From Diaporthe sp. PMI_573 (Eukaryota; Ascomycota; Sordariomycetes; Diaporthales; Diaporthaceae), in contig JAJTUP010000055.1 of assembly GCA_021399435.1 (NCBI GenBank), positions 310,001 to 374,000 on the forward strand: a stretch of 64,000 nucleotides of DNA, written 5' to 3'. The notes beneath the pieces are model-generated. The model was not told the DNA's origin. It saw nothing but the letters and a program-made list of their open reading frames with translations, and did no database searches. Every line of letters starts with the position of its first letter. Positions within the stretch are counted from its first letter, which is position 1. Below are positions 33,961-44,525 of this stretch, piece by piece. The position numbers were made by a program, and so were the translations under genes.

Positions 33961-34740
33961 TACCTCTGCAAACGTGCAATGTGATTAATCGGCTACAGGT
34001 AGGCGAGGTAAGCTGTGGCTTGGTGTCGTGTAGGCAGGTGTGGCATCCCAGGGAGGTGATGCTTGACGTCGGTGAAGGATGGCGTCAAAGTCTGATTGCA
34101 GGACAACGGACGTGTGCAGCAGCGGATGCAACCGTTGGAGATCCTCGTCGTGCGCGCGGTGGCTTGAACTATGGCCCCTTGAGCATGTGCTTTTGCAGTG
34201 TGTGTGCCTGTGAATATGCGGCCTCAACAGGCAATCGGCCTCCCAGGAGTGCGTATGAAGATCCTCGGGACAATTGACTGCTGCAACACCCGAATTGCAC
34301 GCTCGAAATTGTCGATCGCGTGCAAATATATATTCTGGAGACACCTGAGAATGATACCACGATTAGATATGCCACCTGGCCGTGTTGTACTGCGAGTGTG
34401 CGGGTGAGTGTGAGCTGTGAACCTGCAGCACAACCCATGGCCCGCCATGACGGTAACCCAACTCTTGATGGAGGGGTAAGGTGGGAAGCTTTGCGAGCGC
34501 TAGACCCCTTCTAGAACACGCGAGAAGAAGCCCGGGCCCGCCCATCCTAGTCCCAGTCCCCATGGAGAGGAACCGAACTCTGGGTCCTGGGCGCCGCTGC
34601 TGATCACAACGGTCAGCCAACCGCCGACGGCCAACCATCAACGGCTAGGGCGCTGCCAAACTTGCTGCCCGGCTGAAGTCGTGACCGATGTGGCTGGAAA
34701 CAGCCAGGGGCAGTGGCACACGCTCCTGCATACGAACACG

Positions 34741-34790
34741 ACAGACAGACAGACAAGCAGTCAGTCAGTCAGTCAGTCAGTCAGTCAGTC
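34741..34790 (+). repeat. ACAG and CAGT tetranucleotide repeats
   Basis: Three ACAG units followed by about eight CAGT units in gene-free DNA. Confidence 0.9.
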
Positions 34791-35988
34791 CATCGATGCT
34801 TTCATTGTGCTTGGCTTGCGCAGAACTCGTCCGTCGCGTAACGGCAGCCTGCCTGCCCGGACCCTCGTTGACGGAGCGACCTGCAGTAGGTGGTAGCCAA
34901 CAGGCTGTGGCACGCACTTTTGCACAACAGGTGCGCACAAGAGACCTAATGCAGGTTCGACCCCCTTCGGCCGGGCCTGCACACGCCATGCCTGCCTCTG
35001 CACCGCACAATACTGTGGTATGGGCGGGCCAAAGCTGGATGGGACATGCCTGCCGGGCGACATGGCCAACTGGATGTCTGCCCTCCCACCCTCACCACCT
35101 CCCTCCTCCCTCTCACCGCGTCTGGGCTCTCATCATATCCACTGGGCCGGCACCCAGATGATGAGAGATAAGCGGCATCCGCTGTCATCAGATTCCGGGG
35201 AGGGTGGTGGCGAGGGCTGATTCTGCTGCAGCCTTTGCCATTGCCGCCGTCACACAGCAAATCCCATCACACCATGCACGCAGCAAGGCTCGCTTGCTCG
35301 CAAAGTCGCCCTTCCCGCGTTGCCAGCCGCTCGGGCTCGATCCCAATTGAGTTGAAGCGCAGGGCCTCGACGACGCGCGCCCACCCTCTTGGTCGTTGTT
35401 GATGGTCCCTTCCGGGCTGGGTGCGTGCAACTAACGGTGAGAGGGCCGACTCAGCAGCAAGCATCGGAGCCTCAGCGTTCCGGCCGATTCTCGCTTGCCA
35501 GAGGGACCCTTGCTCAAACCCACCCCTCGGGACCGCCCAAGGACCAGGGACCCAGAGCCCCAGGCTGCCCAGCTGGGCTGCGTGGGCTCTCACTCACCTC
35601 GGATCCTGGCACCCACATGGCAGGACCACTGAGAACACAAACACTGGCCAGGACCGCGAGCACCACACATCCCGGACAGCCTGATGAAGCCCTAGTGCCG
35701 TCTCCGTTGTGGGTTGGACCGGCAGCACCAGGAAGCCACCTGATCTGCTAGCCCGGGCAAATCACCTGGCCGCACCGCAAGTCCGCTGGGCGGGAGAGGG
35801 TTGGTCTGTCTTTTGTCCCATGAACATGCGGCCCCTTGATCTGACAGGGACCTTCTCCCGTCCACGGGCAGCCTGGGAGGCAGCTGGTGAGGCATATCTA
35901 CTATGGTTGAGAGGGACCGCCCGTGCCGGGAGATTATGTGAGGCTTGTCTTCTTTGCTCATTCCCTCTGGCGTCCCGCCTTGGCCTGC

Positions 35989-35995
35989 TATAAAG
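35989..35995 (+). promoter_or_regulatory. TATA box candidate for Nudix gene
   Basis: TATAAAG about 195 bp upstream of the Nudix-protein ATG, with a pyrimidine-rich leader after it. Confidence 0.5.
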
Positions 35996-36183
35996 ATTAT
36001 GCCCCTTCCTGACTAGCCCGTTGTCACCTCCTTCCTCCCCCGTTCTTTCTCGTCTGACATTTGTATGCACGAATGCCTCGCTCACCACCCATAAATCTGA
36101 TTGCAGCCCGGGCCAGATCCGGACCAAGTCGAATATACACCACCAGTCCAGCGGTAGACGGCGTGGCGGCAGTGGCGGCAGCC

Positions 36184-37447
36184 ATGGCACCAAGGCTCAC
36201 GAGTAAGGAGCTGTTGGACAGATGTGACGGGTAAGCCACAATCTCTGGTTGGGTGGTCATCCATCGGGACCCGAGACATATATACATTCTTGCTTCGTCC
36301 CGCCCTCGGCTCGTCCTCGGGCGGGAGACAGCAGCACCGTATTGCAGGCCGCCCCTCCGATCTTGGTTCAACTTCGGAAGCAAGCAGCCGCAGGGGCTCG
36401 CCATGTATCTCTCATGTTGCAAGAATGCAGAGGAGTTGTCCCTGGTCGATCGCATCAGTAGTGTTGTGCGCTAAGGAGACTGACCGCTCTTGCAGCTTTC
36501 CGTACATGAACAGCCACCCGGAGAGATATGCGAGGCAGATGGACAAGCTTTACACCCTTGTCTGGCAAGACAGCGAGGGTGTATTCCCCATTGGCTACAT
36601 GCTCAAAAGCGTTTTTGACGAGCTCAAGCTGGTGCCCCCTGCAGTCCGGGGCGATATGATTTTCGACCCTTTCTCCAAGACAGTCAGAATGTTTCACAGG
36701 CCCGCCACTGAGAGGAAGCGCACGGAGCTTGCCGCGGCCACGACACGTTACCTGCGCCTTAATCAATCCTTCAAAATCTTGAAAGGCTGGAGGGGCGAGC
36801 TGTGGCCCGTGTACGGCCGCAACGGGGAACTTCTTTTCAGCATGGAACGAGCTGCGGTTGCCCTCTTTGGGTATATGCGATACGGAGTGCATCTGATTGC
36901 ATACGCCCACTGTCCGACCTCGCCCTACGGCATCAAGTTATGGGTGCCAAAACGCAGCCAGGCCAAGAGCCAGTGGCCTGGTATGTTTGACACCACTGTT
37001 GCTGGTGGTCTCACAACGGACGAGGACCCTTTCGAGTGCGTCATTCGCGAGGCTGATGAAGAAGCAAGCCTGCCCGACCAAATAGTGCGTGATCGGGCGA
37101 GGTCGGCAGGGCTCGTCAAGTATATTTATGTGAACGACACACGAGCTGGAGGCAGCGAGGGGTACGTTTATCCCGAGTGCCAATGGGTATATGATCTTGA
37201 GCTACCTGATGATATTATCCCTGAGCCGAATGACGGCGAGGTCGAGTCTTTCATGCTCTGCACTGTTGGTGAAGTGAAAGAGCAGCTCGCAGCAGGCAGG
37301 TGGAAGCCGAACTGCGCTGTCATCATGCTGGATTTCTTCGCTCGCATGGGCATCCTGACCCGGGAGAACGAGCCCCAATTCGACAACATCGAAGCGCGAC
37401 TGCGTAGACAGTTGCCGTTTCCAGGGCCGCACGACTATGAAGAATAG
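36184..37447 (+). CDS. Nudix hydrolase with DUF4743-type N-terminus
   Basis: Two exons, 36184-36230 and 36496-37447, 332 aa. Splicing the 265-nt intron gives RCDGFPYMNSHPERYARQMDKLYTL, the usual start of the TPK-related Nudix family; without it the frame reads through unrelated sequence. The C-terminal half holds the Nudix fold (GIKLWVPKRSQAKSQWPGMFDTTVAGGL) and box GGLTTDEDPFECVIREADEEASL. The catalytic READEE core is intact, but the usual Gly after EE-x is Ser. Relatives of this family hydrolyse oxidised or damaged thiamine diphosphate; the substrate here is inferred only. The intron is the longest seen in the window with good signals. Confidence 0.88.
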
Positions 37448-37759
37448 CACGGACCGACTGCTGAACACCGCAATTTAACCGAGGACAGCACCCGCTCGTA
37501 AATGAGGAGTGCGTGGCCCGGCCAAAGATCAGTCGACGATAAACGAGTACAAGTCGTCTTGTCCCACTGTGGCGGCTTGAACACGGTGGGTGATATCCCT
37601 TTCGGGGCGTTGGGCCATCGGCTGTGAGCTTTTGTTGTTTTCGGGTTTCGGGACGAATGCCTTTGGTCAGATAGACTCATTTGCGGCAACTTTAATAGAA
37701 TCAATACCCAAACTTTGCATCACCGGCATTCTCCTACGTGGCAAGACGCGATGATCCTT
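37448..37759. other. Convergent intergenic, no gene seen
   Basis: 312 bp between the converging Nudix and RPB8 genes. Confidence 0.5.
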
Positions 37760-38264
37760 TTACTTCCTAATGAGGAGGTACACGTTGTCCACGCGCAGAG
37801 GTGTGAGCTTGCTGTCGGGTCCCTCCAGGGCCATGAGAAGCCCGCCGAATGAGACGTAGGCTTTCCTGCAATCGCGTCCGGTCAGTAATGTCTCATCGCC
37901 CTCTGAAGCGTGTGGGCACATACAGAGTCTTTTCAGCCCTTCCGTCCTCAAACTTGTAGACCTTTCCGTAGCAGACATAGTTGTACCCGTCGGCGAGTGT
38001 GTGCACCCCAGGCTTCGCAACGTCGCGCCATGTCTTCTCGTCATCCCTCGAGCCGTCCAGGTTCAGGGTCGTGGCCAGTGCGACTTCAATATTCTCAGTG
38101 GCAGTGAGAGGGAAGAGCTCGGTGTTGATGTCGAGTTCCAGGCTGGTGGCGCGGTCGAGAGAGGTGGCCGTGATGCGCGCTGCTCGGTCGTACTTCTTGT
38201 GGTCGACGTTGGTGATCTCGAACTGCTCCTCAAAGAGAAGCGCATCGCTCGTTGGCTCGGCCAT
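37760..38264 (-). CDS. RPB8: RNA polymerase I/II/III subunit Rpb8 (ABC14.5)
   Basis: Two minus-strand exons, 38264-37924 and 37865-37760, 148 aa (yeast 146). The start [31 protein letters not shown] and the segments [15 protein letters not shown] ([13 protein letters not shown]), [11 protein letters not shown] and [13 protein letters not shown] are typical, and splicing adds [15 protein letters not shown] and the conserved C-terminal DNVYLLIRK. The frame extends upstream of the ATG without family match, so 38264 is preferred. It is a small OB-fold subunit shared by the three nuclear polymerases. Divergent from ELP4. Confidence 0.96.
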
Positions 38265-38719
38265 TATGATGATTGTGGGGGAGTGTGACCGGATGAATCG
38301 GAGTGAGCAGAGGTTGGAGGAAGACGGATACTCCGGCGCCTGGTGTTGTGTGTCGAGAATTGAGGAGGGCAGAAATGCAGAGCAACCAAATTTTTGGGCG
38401 CATTCCCAGTTACCTTGATGTCCTTCGGCCGCAGTGATCAAATGCGGCGATGCGGCAAGCCTGAAGAGCTTCCGAATATGGCAGGCGGTAACGACCAATG
38501 GCAGCCAGCAGTGGTGGGAGCTGCGAGGTACGTACCCGAGCACCCGAGTACCTGAGTACCTGAGTACCTGGACTACAAGGCTCTAAATATTATGGAGGGG
38601 TAGCTTGGTGCTCTATCAAAAAAAAAAAAAAATCATATGCCGAATTGGAAGGGGAAAGGCAGAAGGCGGCATCGGTAGAATACCACCAGCACCGGCGCAC
38701 TTATGCTCGGCGATTCGAA
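38265..38719. promoter_or_regulatory. RPB8/ELP4 bidirectional promoter
   Basis: 455 bp between divergent starts. It holds GAGTACCT tandem repeats at about 38530-38570 and a 15-base A run at 38618-38632, the latter a possible nucleosome-depleting element next to the ELP4 start. Confidence 0.6.
38530..38570. repeat. GAGTACCT tandem repeat
   Basis: Four to five imperfect 8-bp units (GAGTACCT, with early variants GAGCACCC and TACCC) in the RPB8/ELP4 promoter. Confidence 0.85.
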
Positions 38720-39953
38720 ATGTCCTTCCGCAAGAGAAATGCAGTAATATCTGCATCTACATCGTCGCAAGCTGCTGCCCAGAATCGGCCCGGAGTACAG
38801 CTCTCGCCCGGCTTGCGCCCATCTCCTCTGGACGGTCGGATCACAACCTCCACAGGAACTGCCTCTTTGGACGGCATTCTCGCTGGCCACGCCGGCCTCC
38901 CGCTTGGTTCATCTCTCCTCATAGAAGAACAAGGGACAACTGACTTCTCTGGAAACTTGCTCAAGTACTATGCCGCCGAGGGTCTTGTCCAGGGCCACCA
39001 AGTCCATGTGCTGGGCCTTCCTGAAGCATGGAAGCATGAGCTGCCAGCTGTGTCCACCAAGCAGGAAGGCACCTCCGCGAAAGCAACGAGCCAGGCGGAT
39101 GACAAGATGAAAATTGCCTGGAGATATGAGAATCTCACAAGCAGGCATGCTTCCAGCAACGTTGCGAGCGGTAAGTCGAGAAATCGAACCATGCCCCTTT
39201 TCCATGTAGAACATGGGAGGAGCTGTCTGTCTAACTTTGTTTGCAGACGGAGACGATTCCAAGGTTGTGTTCTGTCACGCCTTCGACTTGACCAAGAGAC
39301 TAGCCACGTCCTCTATCCAAGGCACGCTATCAGCAACTCCAGCTTCCAATCACCAGAGTCTCTCATCTGAGGCGAAGGAACAGCCATCTCCGTTCAAAGT
39401 CTTCATCAACACCCTTCAAGGAAAGCTCCAAAATTCCCCGCCGTCGACAATTCACCGCGCTGTTATACCCAGCCTCCTGTCGCCGACGCTGTATTCTCCC
39501 GGTGCCTGCCAGCCTACCGAGGTACTTCAGTTTCTTCACGCATTGAGGGCACTTCTTCGCCAGTATTGCGGCAAACTGACCGCCCTCATCACCCTGCCAG
39601 TTACGCTGTTTCCCAGAAGCAACGGCGTGACGCGTTGGATGGAACTCCTCTCTGATGGAGTCCTCGAGATGATACCGCTGCCACCAAGGCTAGGTGCCGC
39701 TCCGCCGGCACCCCACAGTGAATCAAAGGTCCAAGAGCAGAGCCAGGGCATACTCAGGGTGCACAGCTTGCCTGTTTTCCACGAAAAAGGTGGCGGTGGT
39801 GCTGAGAACCACCATTTCCGCGAGGATCTTTCGTTCCACCTGAGTGGCACCAAAGGGCTTGTCATTCAGCCATATGTTCTCCCCCCAATGGAAGAGGAGG
39901 ACGATAAGGGAAAATCACCAGCAAGCACCGTCAAAGACGGTATCGACTTCTGA
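38720..39953 (+). CDS. ELP4: Elongator complex subunit Elp4
   Basis: Two exons, 38720-39170 and 39247-39953, 385 aa. The start MSFRKRNAVISAS and PGVQLSPGLRPSPLDGRITTSTGTASLDGIL are typical of the PAXNEB/Elp4 family, followed by the degenerate RecA-like nucleotide-binding segment (GLPLGSSLLIEEQGTTDFSGNLLKYYAAEGL), SKVVFCHAFDLTKRL, and the late PTEVLQFLHALRALLR and HLSGTKGLVIQPYVLPP. Elp4 with Elp5 and Elp6 forms the RecA-like hexamer of Elongator, needed for wobble-uridine modification of tRNA. Confidence 0.94.
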
Positions 39954-40381
39954 TCCGAGTGGTCCCAACGCCTTGGACAATTAGCCGTCACCTAACCCTA
40001 GGAATCCAACCTGCGTACCCCCCACCCCATTCGGGACTGGTTAAAGTTCACACCGCCCACAAGCTCCAACTTTCTGCCAGTGCTAAATGATAAAATTGGC
40101 AGATTTTCACAAAACTTCTCTCAAAACATGCCACAAATCCACAGCACAGGTACGTATGAATTTTCTCAAATGTCAGATCAACCCTTTGCATGCAACTCGA
40201 ATGATTAGATCAACATTTTAATCTGTCAATCCCCTGAGATTTCTAATGCTGATAACACTTGTGTGTCAATACCTTATGACTCCTGTTGTCTCCCCCGCAC
40301 TTTCAACCTTGCAGCCTGTCAACAAGAGCCGAGCTAACATTTGAGATATAGGAACACTGGCACTGATCACAATCGCTCAAC
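39954..40381. other. SEN34 upstream region with probable 5' UTR intron
   Basis: 428 bp. A GTACGT donor at 40150 and a GCTAAC branch site with TAG acceptor at 40349-40351 outline a 202-nt intron in the leader of SEN34, with the ATG 31 bp after the acceptor. The putative intron is AT-rich. No gene inside it was convincing. Confidence 0.5.
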
Positions 40382-41362
40382 ATGGCAGAGCTCGTGCGCA
40401 TCACCAAAGTAGGTCATCGGTACCTCGTCTTCGAGGTCAAAGATGTAGCCTCTCTGCGACGCGATCACTGCATTTGCGCCGTCCTGGTCGGCACCACACC
40501 ACAGAACCCAACCCAAAACCTCTTCTCGGGACTGCCGCTGGAGCTCCTACCTGAAGAGGCGAAACTCCTAGTGGACAAAGGAGTCGCCCACGTATTGGAC
40601 GAGGCTACGTCCCACCTGGCTCACCTGACATCTATGGATCCCACCGCCAAGCATGCTTACCTACAATCTTTGAGAACTCGGCGGCAAAACATCTCACGGG
40701 TTCTTGACGAAGAAGATGCCATCAGGAAGGCAGAAGGTGCAAAAATGAGAGGAAAGCGGAAATCTAAGCGGAAATCTAAGCGGATCCCCGCCCGGGCTGA
40801 TAGCCCACCAGTCGTCGAGGAAGTTGAGTTGCCACTGTCTCCTCCGCCGGGGCAGAAAGATGAGGCTTCTGTGCTACCCACCGCATCTGCAAACCATGAA
40901 GAGTCGCTCTTCTCGCCTCCCCCTCAGCAAAGCAGAGAGAAGACCACTTCCCCACCCACCATGATTGCAACCAACCGTCATCTGACGGCAACTACAAGTG
41001 TGGACATGCTGTCAGACCCCAAAGCTTACAGCGTGCCAGTCGAGGCGCCTCGTTCTTACCCCTTTTACAGGCACCTCAACTCAAAAGGCTACTATATCAC
41101 CCCAGGCATCCGCTTTGGCGCTGATTACAGTGTCTACCCCGGTGATCCCTTCAGGTACCACGCACACTTCATGGCCACAAGCTTCGGATGGGACGAGGAA
41201 ATCACTTTGTTAGACTTGGTAAGCGGTGGTCGTCTGGGTACGGGTGTCAAGAAGGGGTTCCTGATAGGTGGTCAAGCCCCGCCAGAAGAGGCAGCAGGAT
41301 ATCCAGATGATGCTGGTGAAAACCGGGTGAGGACGTTCACCCTGGAGTGGGCTGCAATGTAG
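40382..41362 (+). CDS. SEN34: tRNA-splicing endonuclease subunit Sen34
   Basis: Intronless, 326 aa (yeast Sen34 275 aa). The C-terminal endonuclease domain is clear: YPFYRHLNSKGYYITPGIRFGADYSVYPGDPFRYHAHF with the catalytic Tyr/His pattern, then GVKKGFLIGG with the catalytic Lys and the terminal VRTFTLEWAAM. The N-terminal part shows the family's VGTTPQNPTQNLFSGLPLELLPEEAKLLVDKGVAHVL. Sen34 cleaves the 3' splice site of intron-containing pre-tRNAs. The long Lys/Pro-rich middle segment is an insertion compared with yeast and contains a 12-bp tandem duplication. Confidence 0.94.
   Translation: MAELVRITKVGHRYLVFEVKDVASLRRDHCICAVLVGTTPQNPTQNLFSGLPLELLPEEAKLLVDKGVAHVLDEATSHLAHLTSMDPTAKHAYLQSLRTRRQNISRVLDEEDAIRKAEGAKMRGKRKSKRKSKRIPARADSPPVVEEVELPLSPPPGQKDEASVLPTASANHEESLFSPPPQQSREKTTSPPTMIATNRHLTATTSVDMLSDPKAYSVPVEAPRSYPFYRHLNSKGYYITPGIRFGADYSVYPGDPFRYHAHFMATSFGWDEEITLLDLVSGGRLGTGVKKGFLIGGQAPPEEAAGYPDDAGENRVRTFTLEWAAM
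40758..40785 (+). repeat. 12-bp coding tandem duplication in SEN34
   Basis: AAGCGGAAATCT-type unit repeated about twice, encoding KRKSKRKSKR, a basic cluster that may serve as a nuclear localisation signal. Confidence 0.8.
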
Positions 41363-41624
41363 GACTGCAACTCAGGATAGAACTTTGCATAGCGAAGGAA
41401 TGAGCCTGGATACCTCCTCTTCTAATTGTATATGCCCTACGTCCGTCGAACGTTTGATGAGTGAGCCCTGTACATGAAAGTGTTCAAGAAAGACTGTCCG
41501 TCCATATTACACAAGTGTGAAAGCAGTAGTCAGAACGCCAGCTACGCCAAACGTGCCCTTTGCCCGTCCTCGCTTATGTGCCCAGTAGGCAAATAGACTA
41601 TACCCGTGCTCCCCCGCCTCTCGG

Positions 41625-44525
41625 TCAAGGCACATAGATGCGGCTGAAGCTGATAACCTCGCGGCGGCAGCAGACACACTTGTCGAAGTTGTTCATTGCG
41701 AGCGCGACCCTGCAGTCATCACAGAGACTGAGGCACCGGCACGGCCACACGATAATGGTCCGTGGCGAGCTGTGGCACACCACGCACTGAGGGCCATCTG
41801 GCCCCATGCCCGACGCGCCCGTAGCCCACGATCCCGCCGCGCTGGCGCTGGCCCCGGCGCCCACATCGTCTGGAGTTGCCGCGGCTCGGCGTTCTAGCAA
41901 GATCTGCTCCAGGACCTCCGCCTCTTCCTCGGCTGTCATCTTCTTGATGGTGTGCGCGTGCTGGCCCGGGAAGATCACGCGTGAGCGCTGAGACTCTTCG
42001 AGCCGCCTGTAGGCCGATCGCGTCAGGATCCGGTCTGAGCCGAGGTGTGCGGCGAGAGCGCGTGCTTGGTTTCGCTCCTCGGAACTGCGGGGATGAAGAA
42101 GGGCAGCGAGGTCAGACGGTTGTATGGGATTATCGAAGACCGGTGTGCCCTCTCTGGAAGTGTACGGCGAGCGCTGGGTAGGTGTTCGTTGCCCATCGTC
42201 ATCCTCCCAGTCGTCCTCGTTGTCATCGCTTGTTGAGGCTTCGGACTCGGCTGCCGTGATTACGCTGGTGGCATCCCAATTTGAATCCTCCTCCTCTGCT
42301 GATGGCCTATAATCACCACTCCTGTCTTTCGTCCCCCACCAGCCTCCGTACAGCCACCAGAGATACAGCCTATTGTCCATCCAGCGCTCACGCGCACTCT
42401 CGTCAGGCCAGGCTCCCTTGTCATTATACGTTTGTCGAAGCTCTTGCTCTACGTCGACAGTGTCAGCACGATGAATCTCGGTGAGACCGATGGACCCCTC
42501 TCCTGCAATGATGGCCTCGTACGGCCTGCTACTTCTTGAATGTTTCTCCTCTGGCCGGCCAGATTTTGGAAGCCTCGACCAGTTCTTGAGCCAATTTGGC
42601 GGGTTCTGGATGCCAACACTAGCGAGAACCTTGCATACTGCCATCGCCCAAGTCGTGAGAACTAATTTGTTGATGTGCATCAGGTAGTCCAGGGCTAATA
42701 GCCAGCGGCCACTGCGCTCGGCCGCCCCAACCCCGTCTCGCATGCTACGGCGCTCGCCAGCCCGAGATTTTGACAGCTTCTGCGCGGCTCTCTCACGTGT
42801 ATACCCACTGGTAGCCCTGAGCTGCCCGTCCTTGACGGGAACCAAGCCTATGACGCCCGTAGAGTCGTATCGTGACCCTGGAATACCAGAGCTGATCCAG
42901 TTCATCTTTAGTTCTTCGATCTCTCGGTATCGCTCATCCTCGAGCCACGTCGTGCGCTTGAGGCCCACTTGCCTGTCTTCATTCAGGTAGACGGCTTCAG
43001 ACGCCATTGTAATGGCACCAAACCCAGTTCGGAGCAGTGCGGTGTAGAAGTCCATTTCCATTGTGATTCGCAGGTCCGAAAACGAGAGATTCGCCTGCAT
43101 GTTGGCGTGTGCCAGTGCAAGTCGTTGCTTGAATGTAAGAGGCTGCTCCGGGTCTGCATTTGCGGGTGTTGCTAGGGCAGACAGCACAAGGGCCACTGAA
43201 TAGATTGTAAAACAGATGATTATGCCAACCAAGACCAGCACGTGTGGTATGAAGCCGATGATGCATACAGTGGGATACCTGAGGAGTCCTTGCCGGGCGG
43301 GATCTTCCAAGGAGAATGTGATGGCGCTCCACACAATGCTCCCCATGAAACACGACGCCCAGAGCCCTGTGCTGATCAAGCGGAATCTTGCCTGCTTGCC
43401 AAAGACTCCAAGAATGTGGCTGGTGACGTGGCTCATGGCCGAGAAGAAGGCAATAAGCAGGACCTCAGGAGGAGTGTTGACCCTTTTCATGATCATCGAT
43501 CGACTTATGGCGATGTTCGCACCAGCACCCGCTTTGGCGGTGGCATTTGCGGCTCCAGAACTGAACAAACCCCAGCCGAGCTGATTGCTAATCGCAGCGT
43601 CGGCCTCGGCAAATGCGAGGGAATGCTCGAAGAGCGTCATACCCGTCTCAGCGGACACCGGACGTCCCTGGACGGCACACGATATAGTCTCAAGGACCTG
43701 GCTGAGACAGAAGGTGCCGAAGAGGGGCCACAACAGAGACAATGAGCCCTTGAGCTCCGGTGACTCCTCGTGACCCGGCGGTATCATTTGTACAGACAAG
43801 CAGGACTCCTCGTCCGTGGCACCAAACAGTAGCGACGAGCTCATCCCATGAAGCAACGTGTTCTGTTGCGAGAACATCAGGTCTGAACTCTTGCTTGCAT
43901 TCCCCCACCGCAGCTCAGAGAAGTCAGCCGAGGTCTGACATTGTATGGACTGCAGTATACTCCGGGCTTGTATGAGGAACAGAATGATAGGCGCAATTCG
44001 CAGAACCAGACGGGTGTGCCATTTCAGTCTCAGGCGCCGACGGGTAGCGGCAAAGATGTGTGTCCTGTTCAGGACCACTGCCATAGCGATGCAGCAGAGC
44101 GCCCACTTGCTGGTAGCGTAGCTGAACACACTACCCAGGCCCTTTGCGCCCTCCATCGAGAACCGATATACCGAGGCGGTCGGGTCTAGGTCGGCGAGGT
44201 TCGAGGGCGCGGCGGAGGCGATGCTGGACCCGGTGGGAATGATACTAGCGGAGCCGGGGGAAGTGGCAGAGAACATGTCGGAGCCGGTAGCGTCGGGAAC
44301 CACTCGTTGACCGAAGCCGTCCATGGCGTCAGGGAAGGAAATGTAAGAGCCGAGCTTTCCGAGCTTCATGACCATCCGAGGGCCGGCCAAAATGAGATCC
44401 TCTAGGGAGGGGGCGTATCTGGAAACGTTGAAGGACGTCCAGGAGGTGAGGTCGTGCCACATGCTCGCATTATCGAACGTGACGGCCGGCTGGTGGCGGG
44501 TGAGTGCTTCCACCGTGTGCTCCAT
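41625..44525 (-). CDS. Large multispanning membrane protein with C-terminal RING (Asi-like)
   Basis: Intronless, 966 aa, start MEHTVEALTRHQPAVTFD. Several membrane segments lie in the N-terminal two-thirds (WALCCIAMAVVLNRTHIF; LRIAPIILFLIQARSIL; SLLWPLFGTFCLSQVL; LISTGLWASCFMGSIVW; IGFIPHVLVLVGIIICFTIY). An acidic linker follows, and the last 50 residues form a RING-type zinc finger, CVVCHSSPRTIIVWPCRCLSLCDDC ending CVCCRREV. This layout matches yeast Asi1/Asi3, inner-nuclear-membrane ubiquitin ligases that degrade mislocalised membrane proteins and latent transcription factors. Assignment rests on architecture, not on alignment. Converges with SEN34. Confidence 0.8.
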   Translation of the reverse strand: MEHTVEALTRHQPAVTFDNASMWHDLTSWTSFNVSRYAPSLEDLILAGPRMVMKLGKLGSYISFPDAMDGFGQRVVPDATGSDMFSATSPGSASIIPTGSSIASAAPSNLADLDPTASVYRFSMEGAKGLGSVFSYATSKWALCCIAMAVVLNRTHIFAATRRRLRLKWHTRLVLRIAPIILFLIQARSILQSIQCQTSADFSELRWGNASKSSDLMFSQQNTLLHGMSSSLLFGATDEESCLSVQMIPPGHEESPELKGSLSLLWPLFGTFCLSQVLETISCAVQGRPVSAETGMTLFEHSLAFAEADAAISNQLGWGLFSSGAANATAKAGAGANIAISRSMIMKRVNTPPEVLLIAFFSAMSHVTSHILGVFGKQARFRLISTGLWASCFMGSIVWSAITFSLEDPARQGLLRYPTVCIIGFIPHVLVLVGIIICFTIYSVALVLSALATPANADPEQPLTFKQRLALAHANMQANLSFSDLRITMEMDFYTALLRTGFGAITMASEAVYLNEDRQVGLKRTTWLEDERYREIEELKMNWISSGIPGSRYDSTGVIGLVPVKDGQLRATSGYTRERAAQKLSKSRAGERRSMRDGVGAAERSGRWLLALDYLMHINKLVLTTWAMAVCKVLASVGIQNPPNWLKNWSRLPKSGRPEEKHSRSSRPYEAIIAGEGSIGLTEIHRADTVDVEQELRQTYNDKGAWPDESARERWMDNRLYLWWLYGGWWGTKDRSGDYRPSAEEEDSNWDATSVITAAESEASTSDDNEDDWEDDDGQRTPTQRSPYTSREGTPVFDNPIQPSDLAALLHPRSSEERNQARALAAHLGSDRILTRSAYRRLEESQRSRVIFPGQHAHTIKKMTAEEEAEVLEQILLERRAAATPDDVGAGASASAAGSWATGASGMGPDGPQCVVCHSSPRTIIVWPCRCLSLCDDCRVALAMNNFDKCVCCRREVISFSRIYVP

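Larger units (their letters stand above)
33791..36183. other. Long gene-free region with microsatellites
   Basis: 2.4 kb upstream of two divergent genes. It contains a GT/GC-rich microsatellite (33893-33960), ACAG and CAGT runs (34741-34790), and no open frame with coding character. A TATAAAG lies at 35989. Confidence 0.5.

Noticed and set aside
34946..34970. GGTTCGACCCC, a tRNA B-box-like sequence
   Set aside because: The flanking bases do not form a T-stem, and no A box or acceptor stem is found at the right distance.
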